From the NCBI GenBank assembly GCA_013397455.1, contig VYZB01000755.1, forward strand, positions 212,634-276,633: a DNA stretch of 64,000 nucleotides. Direction: 5' to 3'. Position 1 is the first letter of the stretch, and every line of letters starts with the position of its first letter. The notes under the pieces were generated by a model. That model saw only the letters and a program-made list of their open reading frames with translations. It did no database searches and was not told the origin of the DNA. This document shows, in pieces, positions 51,101 through 63,529 of this stretch. The position numbers and the translations under genes are program-made. This DNA comes from Crotophaga sulcirostris (Eukaryota > Chordata > Aves > Cuculiformes > Crotophagidae).

Positions 51101-52736
51101 ACAGTGCTCAAAGGCATCCATTATTTATAGTTTTTCCCAGGCTGACTTCTCTACAGCAGTCCTCTTAAGGTGTATCTGTAGGACTAAGACCAAGCATCTC
51201 ACTTCACTTTGAGGCAGCCTACTCTGACACCTATCAGCAGAACCCCTGCACCCATGTTCAAGCTATTTCACAAAGATGAAGGCATCAAGGAATCAAAAAA
51301 TAATTTAGAAAAAAAAAGTTTTCCGAAATAATGTAAGAGTTGCTTGCCAAATTCAGGAAGAATTTTTATCTTACACTCCAGCAAAACAGGAACTAGATAT
51401 CTCATCCTGCTTTGCTGGGAATAAACAGTCTCTGACTTTAAAAATCTGAATGCCTGTCTATAGATACAGACTTAAAAATTGCTAGAACTGGAGGAGCTTT
51501 TCTAGAAACACCAGAACACACATTTTTGAAGACATCACCATGCAAATAATCTGCCATTACTTTAGGCATAAAAATAAGATTTATCCAACACACAGAGTTT
51601 ATTGCATCACCCTTAACAACACTAACACACAGAAGACCCAACAACTCCATTTGACAAAAAGAGCCAGATCACAGCTGAGCCACAGCAAACAAGCTGTTCA
51701 TTTGGTGTCACACACCAGAATGAAGGGGGTAGGGAGAAACGTACACACTCATTTTTCAAAACTGACCACTCCCACTAAAACTCAAGCCCAAATAACATGC
51801 TATCAGTGAATTACTAATATTAACAAATTTAGAGGCTTTTAAAGCAAAGAGCAGAAATAGATTACTGTGTTTAAGTGGCAAAAGCACCTGGGCTTTATAA
51901 TAGCACACACAATTCAGCATCCACAGCAAAACTGAACCAATAGTTATGTTGGGAAATTTAGGGCAAAACCAGACTCCTTAAAAAAAAAAAAATCAAAGCA
52001 TACATAATTCCACTAAGACTTTTCTAGACTAGCTGTCCTCAAAGAACTAAAAAAACTGGGGAACCACATATTTCAGACTCTGGCATTTATTGCTTATTTA
52101 AAGTCAGACCTCCACACAGCAATGCTCAATAAGCACTCTTTAAAGAAAAGAAGATTGCAAACTAAGAGCCAGAACATTCCATAGAAATGTTAAAGATAAA
52201 GTACTAACATGTAGTTGAATAAGCACAGCAGGCATCTTTACCCCAAAAACAAATCAAAATGTTCTTAATATTTAGTTTCTTCTCCTAAGTTATACAAAAC
52301 ATGCAAGTTCACTTCAAAATAACTTGGAAACAGTAATTACTTGACATTTAGCATAACAGAGTATTACAGAAAAGTTGGTTGGAGCAGACTGAAATTAAAC
52401 ACTTCCTCCTACCCAAATAAATTTTACTGAGTCTATAATCATATGGCATTTCTTTCATTGCTAAAATTCTTCCATAAATATAAGATGTTTACCTCACTAA
52501 CACCTGTCCATGTGATGAATTTTCAAATGCAATTGAGCTCAGCTATACTTTAGGCTTCCTTGCACGGGCTGTTTAAAGTTAAGGATTTTTTTCCCCAGAA
52601 ACTCTGTAGTCATGGCAGACCTTGTTTGGGGACTACACCATCTACAATGTTACCAGCCCAGATGCGGGTACCTGGTACTGCTACCTTTTGCTAGAAAATG
52701 AACTTTTTCAGATTGTACCAAACAGTTAAGGCAAGT

Positions 52737-52854
52737 GGTTGCACCTGTACTTGCTGCTGCCTCAGGGTTTCAAGCAGAGAAACACAAATTCTGCTGGTTG
52801 CACCTGTACTTGCTGCTGCCTCAGGGTTTCAAGCAGAGAAACACAAATTCTGCT
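52737..52854. repeat. Perfect 59-bp tandem duplication
   Basis: Two identical 59-nt units, 52737-52795 and 52796-52854. Each begins GGTTGCACCTGTACTTGCTG and ends CACAAATTCTGCT. The units show no difference, so the duplication is recent or an assembly artefact. Only four shared bases (GGTT versus GTTT after the second copy) suggest microhomology at the edge. Confidence 0.97.
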
Positions 52855-53374
52855 GTTTGATGCAGCCCTTCTGAAAGCAAGGGCTGATTAAATGAAGACA
52901 TTCTGGAAACTGATACATAAATGCTTATTTCCATTACAGCATCTGTCTCAAAAATCAATGCTCACTGAGCATTCTGTACTGTAAGAGGCAGCTCCTGAAA
53001 CAAAGTCTCCTGGGCAGATAAGAGGTTCCTCTTTCTTCCCTTGAAAGGCAGAGAGGAGGACAGTAAGCAACAGGGTGAGATGAAAACAGACTTTAAGGAC
53101 CCACAAGCAATAGCCTCCTTCCTCTCACAGCCTAAAACTTGCCATTGCTCAAGCTTTTGCACAAGTGAAGTTCTCCAAGGCACCTGCTCCCACACAAGCC
53201 CAGCACTCCTTACTTCTAGTCCTGGCTGCACAGCTCAGGCACCCAACAGGTCTCTCCAGAGCTGGCACTTCCCCTAATACCAACCTACCTGCCATAGCCC
53301 TTGTTCAAAATAAAAAACCCACACCTGCCAAGTAAGAGTGTTACATCCATCCACACTAAAGAAAAAGAAAAAAA

Positions 53375-53386
53375 GGGGGGGGGGGG
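53375..53386. repeat. G12 homopolymer after an A-rich run
   Basis: GAAAAAGAAAAAAA followed by twelve G. It is a possible sequencing length error. Confidence 0.9.
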
Positions 53387-53509
53387 AAAGCCCCACAGTC
53401 CTCAAGGTGGTCACCACAACTTCGACCATCCTCTCCTCTTTCAGAAGGGAGCCCTGACAACTGGCCTTGCCCTTGTCCCACCTCCCCAGTCCAGTGCATC
53501 TTCTATTAC

Positions 53510-53524
53510 TTTTTTTTTTTTTTT
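53510..53524. repeat. T15 homopolymer
   Basis: Fifteen T followed by GGAATG; no adjacent retroposed sequence is recognised. Confidence 0.9.
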
Positions 53525-54941
53525 GGAATGAGGAACATCCTCAAAGTGATGACACAAAACACTTCCCCCTCATAAACAGTCAAAACCCACTACTTTTTCA
53601 AGGGCATGTCCTTTTCTGTTTACTACTTTGTGCAACTTCCTTCCCCCTAAACACATAAATAGCCGTTTTTGCTCTCCTACCATCCCCAAAATCATCAGTG
53701 TGCCAGTTCCATGTGGAAATTTGACCTGGGTTTAGCCAGGTGCAATTGATCTTCTTAATTCCCTGCACTGGAGCACCTGGGCTGATGTAAACTATGATCC
53801 CCTCACACTGAAAACCAGGCTGGAGGAGACAGCTGTGCCAATCCAGCTGCCCCACTGCTCTCCCTCGTCCTCTTTCTCCCTCACACCAGCATCTGCCCAA
53901 CCACTCCGAGACAATTCAGCTCATCCCAGCAGCAGCAGATGCTCACTTTTTGCTGGTTTAATTGAATGGTTATAGTTTACAAAGGAGTCAAACACAAAAG
54001 ATGCAGCAGAAGCACACGATGGGCTACGAGACCACTTCCTCCAGTCAGGTTGAGAATTTATGAGAGATCCAGGGCCACACTTAAAACATCCTCAGTAGTG
54101 TCACTGCCAGGATCAAAAACACCTGTTGGTGAACAGGACTTGCTTGAGAGATCTTTTTAACTTAAAGCCCACACCCTGGGCTGTTTCTCTGAATGTCATA
54201 ACACTGCTGAGAGGTACATCTACCACTTCATTCCACGGTATTTTAGAAGGAATGACCCACGAACCACAGAAATTTTTTAAACTTCAAAAGAGGCTTAAAA
54301 GTATAAATCCTAAGTTTTTAGGGGAACAAGCTAAGGAAAAAGGGGGAGGAAGAATCCATCAACCAGCTTCTCTTTGAATAAACCTGTGCTGCACCATGAA
54401 AGACTTTAGTTTGCAAAGTCAGTAAGAAATACACGCACTTTCTTCAACATCCTTTACTTTCTCTGTACCACATAAATTCTATTTTGAATTGGTCCAACAC
54501 ATTAGATTTATTTCACTGATTGATCACAGAATTATATAACCTGCTACTGTCCTGTCTCCTCTCCTTCCTCTTCATCTCAATTTCTGATACTCAGATGCTC
54601 TACTAGTCATAGGTAAAAGTTCTGCTACCTGCTTAAAGACCACTACAAAATAAAGGAGACTTTCAAGCACATTAAACTATTCTGATCACTTTTCAGATAA
54701 ACTGTGATAGCTCTATTCCCAGAAAGATGAGTCATAAACACCTTAAATGGATGTGAAGAACTGCCCTAATTTTGCTCAGGATAAGGTTGCAAGTAACAAA
54801 ATATGTTAATATCTAAATAGTAACCACCACACCATCTTCCATGTGACTGAACTTAAATGATCAACTCCATTAGCCAATCATAACTGTAAGAAAACAACAT
54901 ACATTAATGACAGTTCTCTTGACTAAATCCTGCACAAACTT

Positions 54942-55013
54942 TACACAGTATCACAAGGTTGGAGAGGACCTCTGAGATCATCAAGTCCAACCTATAAGCC
55001 AACACTAACACCA
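54942..55013 (-). mobile_element. CR1 LINE tail fragment, 72 bp (minus)
   Basis: Reverse complement of the CR1 tail and 3' UTR: CACAGTATCACAAGGTTGG, GACCTCTGAGATCATCAAG, CCAACACTAACACC. It is 5'-truncated within the 3' UTR, before the stop codon. Confidence 0.93.
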
Positions 55014-56454
55014 TTGGGACTAAAGACTTGTGAGAGGGGTATGGGGACATGAATTCCTATCTTCAGGAAAAATAAAAACTCATAAACTGCACAAAAGGAG
55101 AAAATTACCATCAAAACCCAGGAACTTCTACAACCTAGTTCCAAATTTAAAACAGCAGATAATGAAGTCCCCAAAGTAAACACAGAATTATATGATATAA
55201 TTTAATACAGTGATGTGGCTTGCTGTAGCACCTAAGCATGAGACTGATGTCCACACACTTCATACTAGAATCACAAGAACATTTTTAATTTTTTTTCAAC
55301 AGACTTTGTTGTAGCTGAACAAGTACTTAGTAATCACCATGTCAGGTGTCACTAACATTTGTTTTTCAAGGAGAAAGACATCTAATATAGTGCTTCTGAG
55401 AAAAAGCTAAACAACAACAACAAAAAAGAGATCGCCTCTGCTACTCCCCCAAACTAGCATTGTCTGCATCCATTCTGATGTGGCTAAAAGAAGTAAGAGT
55501 TAAGAACTACCAGGATTCAACAAACTACTTTGCTTACACCTTAAGAGCTGTTAAGTCCTGAGTGGAAGGGCTATTCAGTTCCATGTAAACAGGTGTTGAG
55601 AGAAGCAATTCCTGGCATATTCCATACTGGCACCATTCCCCACTTCCTGAAAACAGAATGTCCAGAGAATGAGACCTACAGCTTTAAACAAGTGTTGTTA
55701 AGAGCCCTCCCTGCCAGCCATGCATGCCTTGTAAATGCTGTACCCCATGCTAAACCAAGGAAAGTGCGGTGTAAAAACCCAAGTTTCTGCCATGAACTGC
55801 TGGTGATATCCACAAATGCTCAAGCGTATCTGAAAGCAAGTCCTGGAAGATGCAATTAATATTAACCTGAATTCAAAATATTAAAGCTATAGCTATTTTC
55901 CACCTACCACAGAGCAGCAGCCCTCAGGACTTGGGGGTGATACAACACAAAACTGGCAGATGCCAGCCCCTTTCCACTGGAGAAACTGGGACTACAATTC
56001 ACAGTAGATGGATGTAGTATCAGAACTAGACCGGACATAATGCCATTTCAGATAGATGAGTCAACAAATCATTAGGTATTTCATGAAGATAAAGGCAAAC
56101 ACAGATGCAACTGATCAGTCTTTATATCTTACAGCAGAAAGATGCACATTAGTAAACTGAAAGACCATCTTTGAAAGTGGAGAGGAAGCTTATGCAGAAT
56201 TTACCTAGACCAAATACTGAAGCTGTAAACTGAACAATAAGCAATCACTAATGTAAAAAGCACATTAAAGAAGACTGGAGTAAGCATGTTTGTACATTTT
56301 AAATGCATTTAGACAATCAGGCATGAGTGAGGGAGAACAAAATACCAAACCCCATAGCTGAGCTCCACAAAAGAACTGAAGTCTTCCATTCTTTGGAAAA
56401 AATCTTAAGTAAGGAAGATTGTGGAACTATGGTGTTTGGTTGGCTGGTTGATTT

Positions 56455-56500
56455 TTCCCTAAGGTAATATTATTTTTTCCTAAGGTAATATTACTATTAG
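56455..56500. repeat. 21-bp tandem duplication
   Basis: TAAGGTAATATTA occurs at 56460 and again at 56481, within two units of the form TTTTCC(C)TAAGGTAATATTA. Confidence 0.85.
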
Positions 56501-59500
56501 CAAGATAAACTATTTTCACCATCAATCATTTTAATATTTGCCTACATTTTGCCCACACCAACTGGTTCCATTTTCTGCTTGATCTAATGCTGTAGAAAGC
56601 AAGACACCCATCCAGTTATTACTATTTACTTGAGGTTAGAGGGCTGCACAGCCTTTACTTGCAGAAAGCCCTACTGCTACAGTTACTATGTGAGGCAGCA
56701 GAACTAAGTCTGGCCACTCGATTGCAACACATCACATGGGGAGCAATGGCCAAGGTAACCAGCAGAGCCAAGTTGGTTCGGATAACATCTTGCAATCTAC
56801 TAGAAGCAGACAGCAATACAATGTGGCAGTAGTCAGGAGACCTGCCACCACTGATGGATTTGAGATGCATTCTCATCTCAGAAATCTACGTTCCATGACA
56901 AGACAAACAGCAGTTGGTCTCTCACAAAACCAGAGCTACAGATGTGCCCCTGCTGAAGAAGTACAGAGCCATCATCAGCCACGACACGTTATCGGTGGCC
57001 TCTCTCCTACGCAGAAATCACTTATGCATCTAGAAGGAACTCCAGGGAAAGAGCTCCCAAAGGCATAATCTTCACTCAACTGGGATTTTTTGAGGCCAAG
57101 ACAGGCAGGTAGGACCACTTCCAAAACATACCAGCTCATCAATTCATTATCCATATGCACTGAGTCCATGCCACTTCCTTTAGAAACAGCACGGCCCCTC
57201 TGCTTTCTCCCCCACCCAAAGCCCCAGTGCAACCACTTGCAGAAGTGGAAACAGAGAACTGAACCTGTAGAAAACAAACCTGGAAAGAAGAAATCATTCT
57301 CATTGTTTACTCAATTCGAGAAAGGAATACACAATCAAACAGTCCCCATATGGCAAATGGAACTTCAGAAGTGCAAGCAGCTTAGCCACCATCATGCAAG
57401 GCTGGAGATAAGTAACAATGCAGCATCTCGGGACAATTCCATGATACGTCACACTTCCAAAAAGTTTCTTACCTCTAAATATCTATTCTTTTTCTGAAAT
57501 GCAGAAGACGAGAGTAATAAACAATCAACAAAATTCGTGCAGGTGAGAGAGAATATCTGACCAGAGAATCTAAGTTGCATTGTGAAAAACTTTTTCCAAC
57601 CAAGTGACCATACTCATTCACAGCAAAACACTGCAGTACATTATTAAGAAATTAAGACAGGAAAATGAGGAATAAGGACATTAAGACAGACTCAAGATAG
57701 ATTTTCATCCTGGATTTCCTCACAAATATTTTTAGCAACAACTTTATCACCATTAGGATTTTCAAAACAAGAAAAAAACTTGCACAGTTCACAAGATCTC
57801 ACTGTATTTGGTGTGTCTGTATTTCTACCTCAGCACTGCCTGTCTCAGAAGAAAGAAGAACTATATCTACATTATTACAATAACAATTTAGCAGTCCTTA
57901 TGTTAGATTCAAATTCTTTTTTCTCACTTGAGTGATGACTACTGTATCCAAGATCTGCAGAATTGAGTCCTTAAAGCTGAAAAATACCATCCCATTCATT
58001 ACAGTCTGGTGTAGGAATCTCTAGGACATCTAAGCTAGCAGGTCAGAATTTGCCCAGACAAAATAAAACCTGAACAAAATTATGCCACATAATGCTATTA
58101 CAGACATTTAAATGAAATTATAAGCAATCCGTATTCCAATAGTAATATGTTGTACCTAACCAAGACACATTCAGTGAGTTTGACAGCATTCAGGGATTCT
58201 CTTCTATTTGCCAGTTACATACAGTAAATCCGAGGCATAACTCAGATGAAAAATAAATATATAATCAACTATGAAAAGGCTGTTATAAAAACTACTATTT
58301 TTTTTTTTGTAAATATTGTGGCAAAAATATACAGGCTGACTGAATGGCAGTCCTCATTCCCTTGCATGAAGATGGTTTTTTGCTACCAAGCTAAGAGAAA
58401 TACGCAGGGCTGCCTTGTTGCTCAAAGACCGACTGGCTCTTCACAGGCTGCTTTCTTTACATAGGAAAATCCATGCACAGCACAGTTGAGAGGTGCTTTA
58501 AACAAGCTGCCTCCAAAAAAACCAAATTCATGTCATTTTAAAAAAGAGCAATCAATCCTAACATGTAATTAATTACGTATACAAATGTCATGACACTCTT
58601 TCAAAGCCATCGCATGCAAATCCAGTTAACGAAAGAGCACGTTACATAAGAGATGTTTTTCACATACACACTGTAACCTATACAGGAATACCAAAATTTA
58701 GGGACAAGAAAAATTTAACACTTGACATTAAATTAACTTCTGAGAGTGTTCAAAGCCTGTTAATACAAGAAAGAAACCCCCAAAAGCCACTATATCAAGT
58801 AAATATCTGCTAAAACACAAAAAGCGAAACCAGTATCACAGCCACTGAATCTCACAAAACTTGGGTCTATGTAGGACCTTAAACCAGACACTAATTCTCA
58901 TGCATGATATTTTCAGGCTGGGTTAGGGAATTGGACACACAGATGATAAGTGTTCTCAACCTGAAAGGCGAGGACTCAGCATAGACTCTGCATTGATCGG
59001 GACAACAAGGAAGGACCCATCCAGGAACCCCGGCCCAGCACAAAGCACCAAACTTTGACTAGTGTCATTTTAATGCCAGGTAAATTCTTTCACAGTCTTT
59101 TTAGACCAGATTGAGCCTCACAAGATTTTTTGGAAATAGCATCAGATCTCATTCTTGTAAATGAAAAACAGTCAACAGAAATATCATGTTAGGCAGACTC
59201 TGACAACAAAATAGCCAGCCTTTAAAAAGAAAAAAAGAATATACTTTACAAAGGCATATTAGAATAGCAGGGGAAAAGGCTGCAAAATTCATCTACCTTA
59301 CTGCCAAGCCATAAGCCAGCCACGATCCCCAGAGCACAGCCTGTATGTCTCTCTAGCCCTGCAGTTACAGAGATCTGCACAAACCAAATTAGTATCAACT
59401 GCCTTTTTATGAGAAATAGTACCCACTGATCATTTTCCACAGAATTTACATTATTACTTTGAGTAAGAAACAAATATTAGTGCAAAAACCCAAGGCAGAA

Positions 59501-62500
59501 ATTAAGTTTCATGGTGCGACAGTATTTGGCTATTTGATTCACACAAACTAGTCTAGGGCTACCAAGTTATAGGAAAAAAAACAAGAATGAAATTAGAAGA
59601 CTACTCTTAAACACATTTAGAAGGAAACATCATGCTTGTTTTTCCCTCATGCTGTGCATACAAAGTAAAATTACAAATCCAACACTTTTACCATTAGTTA
59701 CTAAACAAAAGTTAGACCTGTATGAATTGTGAACCAAGTTCCTATTTGTGTCATTCCTCCATACGGGGAACAAATTCCCACGTCTCCAAAGATTTTCACT
59801 TCAGCAGTTGGTGAATTACGGCCTTTGCAAGCAGACACTCCTCACTCAAAACCGTAAGTCAACACACAAGGTATCAGCTAAGTGAAGATCCAACCATTAA
59901 GCACGACTAAGCATTCACTTGCAAGGCAAACTGAGTAACCAAGAGAGTCTGGCAGCCACATACTCAGTGGTGCCCATCAGCAAACTGCACAGTCTTGGAA
60001 AAGTCAAGGTATCTCTAGTCCTGGTGGATCACGGAAACGAGTTTCTTTAACAGTCTAAAATCAGCTCATTGCTGAGAGCGGAGCCTCGACACAGGCTTGA
60101 GCTGCATTAATCAAGTTTATACAACATTAAAAGTAGAAGGAAAGAGACCCTTAAGGTTTGGAGTTTTCTCCCTTCAAAAATAAACTGGACAAAAGTGGTC
60201 ACATTCGGATTACAAACACTTAACATACAGGAAGAGAGGTTCTGGCCAAGTGCACCAGTATTTTTTTTCTTAACAGCCTCAGTAGTGCTTGCAGCTCCTA
60301 GGTGCCCTACAAAGAAGCCCAGGCCAATGACCAAGTATGTATAGTACCTACAGAAAGCATCTTTGATGAATAAACTCTCTGGGCATACATAAAGATTAAA
60401 GAGTACTGTTTACAATCAAATTCACCATGGAGTTTCTGATTGTTGTTGCCTAGGAAAGGAGAGGTAGCCAGAAAAAAAAATACCAAACAACTTGGTCCTA
60501 GTTTTAAAACACTGTATTTGAAAACATTATTTCACTTAGAAAGCTAATAACTTTGGTTCTGGCTTCGATATCAAAACTCACCAGGAAAATCTCAAAAATC
60601 CTACAGATTCAGCCCTCAAGAAGCCAAGAGCTTGTTTCCAGCCCCCAGACTGAAATGACCGGCTTCACGTTTTCCACAAGAGCACCTTCACATTTTGGTA
60701 TCTGTAGAGTTCTAGATGAATGTGTAACGGCAGTTACACGACATGATGCCATGTGTACTTCCAGGCTCATGGCAGCCTGCTAATGCTTGTGAGTCTATGA
60801 GCCTTGGTCAATAAAAAGAAAGAAAAAAACCAACACACAAACCACTGCCTCCTGCACAGTGCAACAGTCTCCCTGATCTTGCTTACTGGGAAAGTTTTCT
60901 TCTTTCTGACGCAACATCTGCTTTAACTCTACACTGTAAAAGGACATCAGTTCAAAGTGGGCATTTGATGGATCCCACAATTAAGATGAGAACAAACCCT
61001 CTTCAGACACAGCTGTGTCAGGCTGAGGTTACCACACTTAGCCCATCCCACTCCTCATTCTCCACTCCCTGCTGCTACCACCCACAATGTGCCAGCTGAG
61101 AAAAATGGAAGGACATTCTCCAATTTATTGGAGGTTTTAATCAACCAAGCCACCTTAAAACAGTTTGTTATAGGTCCTTGCTAACTCAAGCCAAGTTGAT
61201 GGAATGGTACGGTTCCAGAAAAGCTCAAAGAAATTTAAATCAGAGCTACTATGGCCCCATTTCCCACCCCCTACCTTATTCACTTCAACAGGAAGTTGCA
61301 TTTCCAATCCCTGACCTGGATGGTCAGCCAGTTCAGAAATCCAGCCAAAATCCAACAAAGAAAAAAACCCAATTCATTAACAGCCCGATTAACTCCCTGA
61401 CTTTGCTTAACTCACAGCCACAAAGGCTTCTTGGCCAGTAGGGGTAGAGGCACAGTCAAGAAGGAGGCAGGACCACTTCCACCCTAGTTTAGGCTGCCAA
61501 GTTTCTTGACAAGCTTATGCAAAAAAATAAAATAGAGCTGCTTCAGGAAAAAGTGTTCACAGTCTCCTCCTATGTGAGCAATGAACTTTGCATAGCAGTT
61601 AAGTCAGCCACTGTAGGCCGTTGATCCAAAGCTCAACGTTTTTCTGTGCCACTGTTTTCAGCTGGATCAGCAAAGAACTGCTGGGGAAAAAAAAGCTTAT
61701 TTTGGTAAAGCACTGCCAGAGAAATCAAAGCTGCTCTGGTGGTAACGTCATAACATGACTGTAGAGGACGTGTTAAGTCTTAGCGTGACCAAGTTTACAC
61801 TTGGTGTTTTGTAGGAAAAGAAAAGCAATATGCTCTAACGTCACTTATTAAGATCCCCGGACCAAACGTGTCATCTGTAATTTTTATGTATGTTCACTAA
61901 TCAAAAAACAAAACATCCAAAAAGCAAGACTAAGGCCATGATTTCACATTCGTTTAAACCAAGCTTGCTTGATGTGCTGGCAAAATAAATGAGAATATAA
62001 ATAACCTTTGACCCCTCCTCCTCAAAAAAAGAGAACAAGGTCTGAGTGTCAGAGGAGTGTAATAAGGAGGGCAGGACCCCAAAGTCAGCAACTACACCAT
62101 GTCAGGCTGACATGAGAACCTCTTACCCAACGAATTCTGTTAAAACATCTCTTCTAGAGCACAGAATATTTACTTTTCTGTAGCATTAGGGCAATTTATT
62201 TTTTTTTCCAATCTTATACAGCTCCACCGATATTACTAGTGGAATAAAAAAAGCTAAAGGTAGAATTCAAAAATCCTGCATGATGCTATAACAAGCTCTT
62301 ATGACCACGCAATAAAAAGCCCACAACAATATATTTTCCTGATATTCCCTATTCCTGGAAAGGCAAGAAAAAGCACAAGGATTTTCACTGTCACTTCACA
62401 AAGTTTTTATCCCACCACGCTCGTTACGGTAGGAAAGCAAAGCACTTGCAGATCATTCCAACACCAGGCAGCTATATCAACCTACAAAATACTTACAAGT

Positions 62501-63468
62501 CTTGTGAGTTTTAAGAGACCAATGTGGCTTGGTGTTTTGTTTTTGTGGTGTTTTTTTTTTTATTCTTAAATGCATAATGCTGTCAGTTCCTAGTACAGAA
62601 TCAGAGGGTTTCACAAGACCAGGGTAAGAAGATAAACAAACTTGTCTTCTCTGTCCAGTTTAGATCCACCTTCAGTTTCCACACATTTAAGAGATGTAAT
62701 AAATGCAGGAAAGTAATTCCCAGACTGAAAAATAAATTTTCTGCTAATAAGGATTTAAATGGCTGATTTGAATTGCATTTCACATGCACACTTTAAGAAA
62801 AAATCTCTTTGATGTTTTATGTTTAGAGTCCTGTAAATCAGAGTTTTCACTGAGGCTTAAAACCAACACCTTATTCAATTACAGATTAAACAGTTTACTC
62901 TAGGATAAAAAGCCTATCAAAAGAGTTTAAGAACCAAAGGGAAGGAGGAACACATCTCAAATTAATTTTTTTGGACTTCGCTCACGTTATTTTTTATTTC
63001 TTCAGCAAGATTTTTGGTAAGGGAAAAAAAAAGCAGCATTTCCACAGAGAATTGCCAAGAGATGAAGAAATGGAAAACACACACTGATGAACAGAAAAAC
63101 AACCCTGTTTCTCTATGGTAACTATTAACTTCTGCACAACCGTAAAAAACGTTTTGCCAGTAACCACAGATCAATAAGTCAAACAGAACTGATGAGTCAG
63201 GAATCTATTTAAATATTTACACTTCTTGCTACAAGCCATCCCTCGAGTAACACTGTAGCAAGACAGAATGACTGTGCCTTCCATTTTACCCACCCATCCT
63301 CATTCGGGAGCCCATCTGGAGAGGCAGGAGGATCAGAAACACAAAACAAGAGAGCAAAACAAACCAACAACCCCTGGCCGCTACAGGCATTGTTAACAGC
63401 CAGAAACACCCCTTCCCCGGCCAGGTGAATGAAGACACACTGAAATCACAGCGGCACACAGGGATCAA

Positions 63469-63510
63469 CCCCTTTACCACCTCACAGCCCCTTTACCACC
63501 TCACAGCCCC
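63469..63510. repeat. 19-bp tandem duplication, 2.2 copies
   Basis: CCCCTTTACCACCTCACAG is present twice in a row (63469 and 63488), followed by a partial third CCCC. It lies at the left shoulder of the CpG island. Confidence 0.95.
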
Positions 63511-63529
63511 TACAGGAGCCGGTTACATA

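Larger units (their letters stand above)
42453..54941 (-). other. NUMB 5' intron, long segment
   Basis: About 12.5 kb of mostly AT-rich intron. It contains A/T low-complexity patches (43285-43330, 45101-45149), a GC-richer block at about 47230-47710, a 59-bp tandem duplication at 52737-52854, a 12-G run at 53375-53386 and a 15-T run at 53510-53524. No exon, RNA gene or transposon end is recognised. Confidence 0.55.
55014..63529 (-). other. NUMB 5' intron, promoter-proximal segment
   Basis: About 8.5 kb of intron next to the CpG island. It contains a 21-bp tandem duplication at 56455-56500 and a 19-bp tandem duplication at 63469-63510. Open frames such as the 135-codon one at 57090-57497 and the 110-codon one at 56736-57068 carry no protein content I recognise. 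No other repeat family is identified. Confidence 0.55.

Noticed and set aside
56736..57497. Adjacent plus-strand frames of 110 and 135 codons
   Set aside because: No protein similarity is recognised and composition is that of intron. The length is within chance for 64 kb on six frames.
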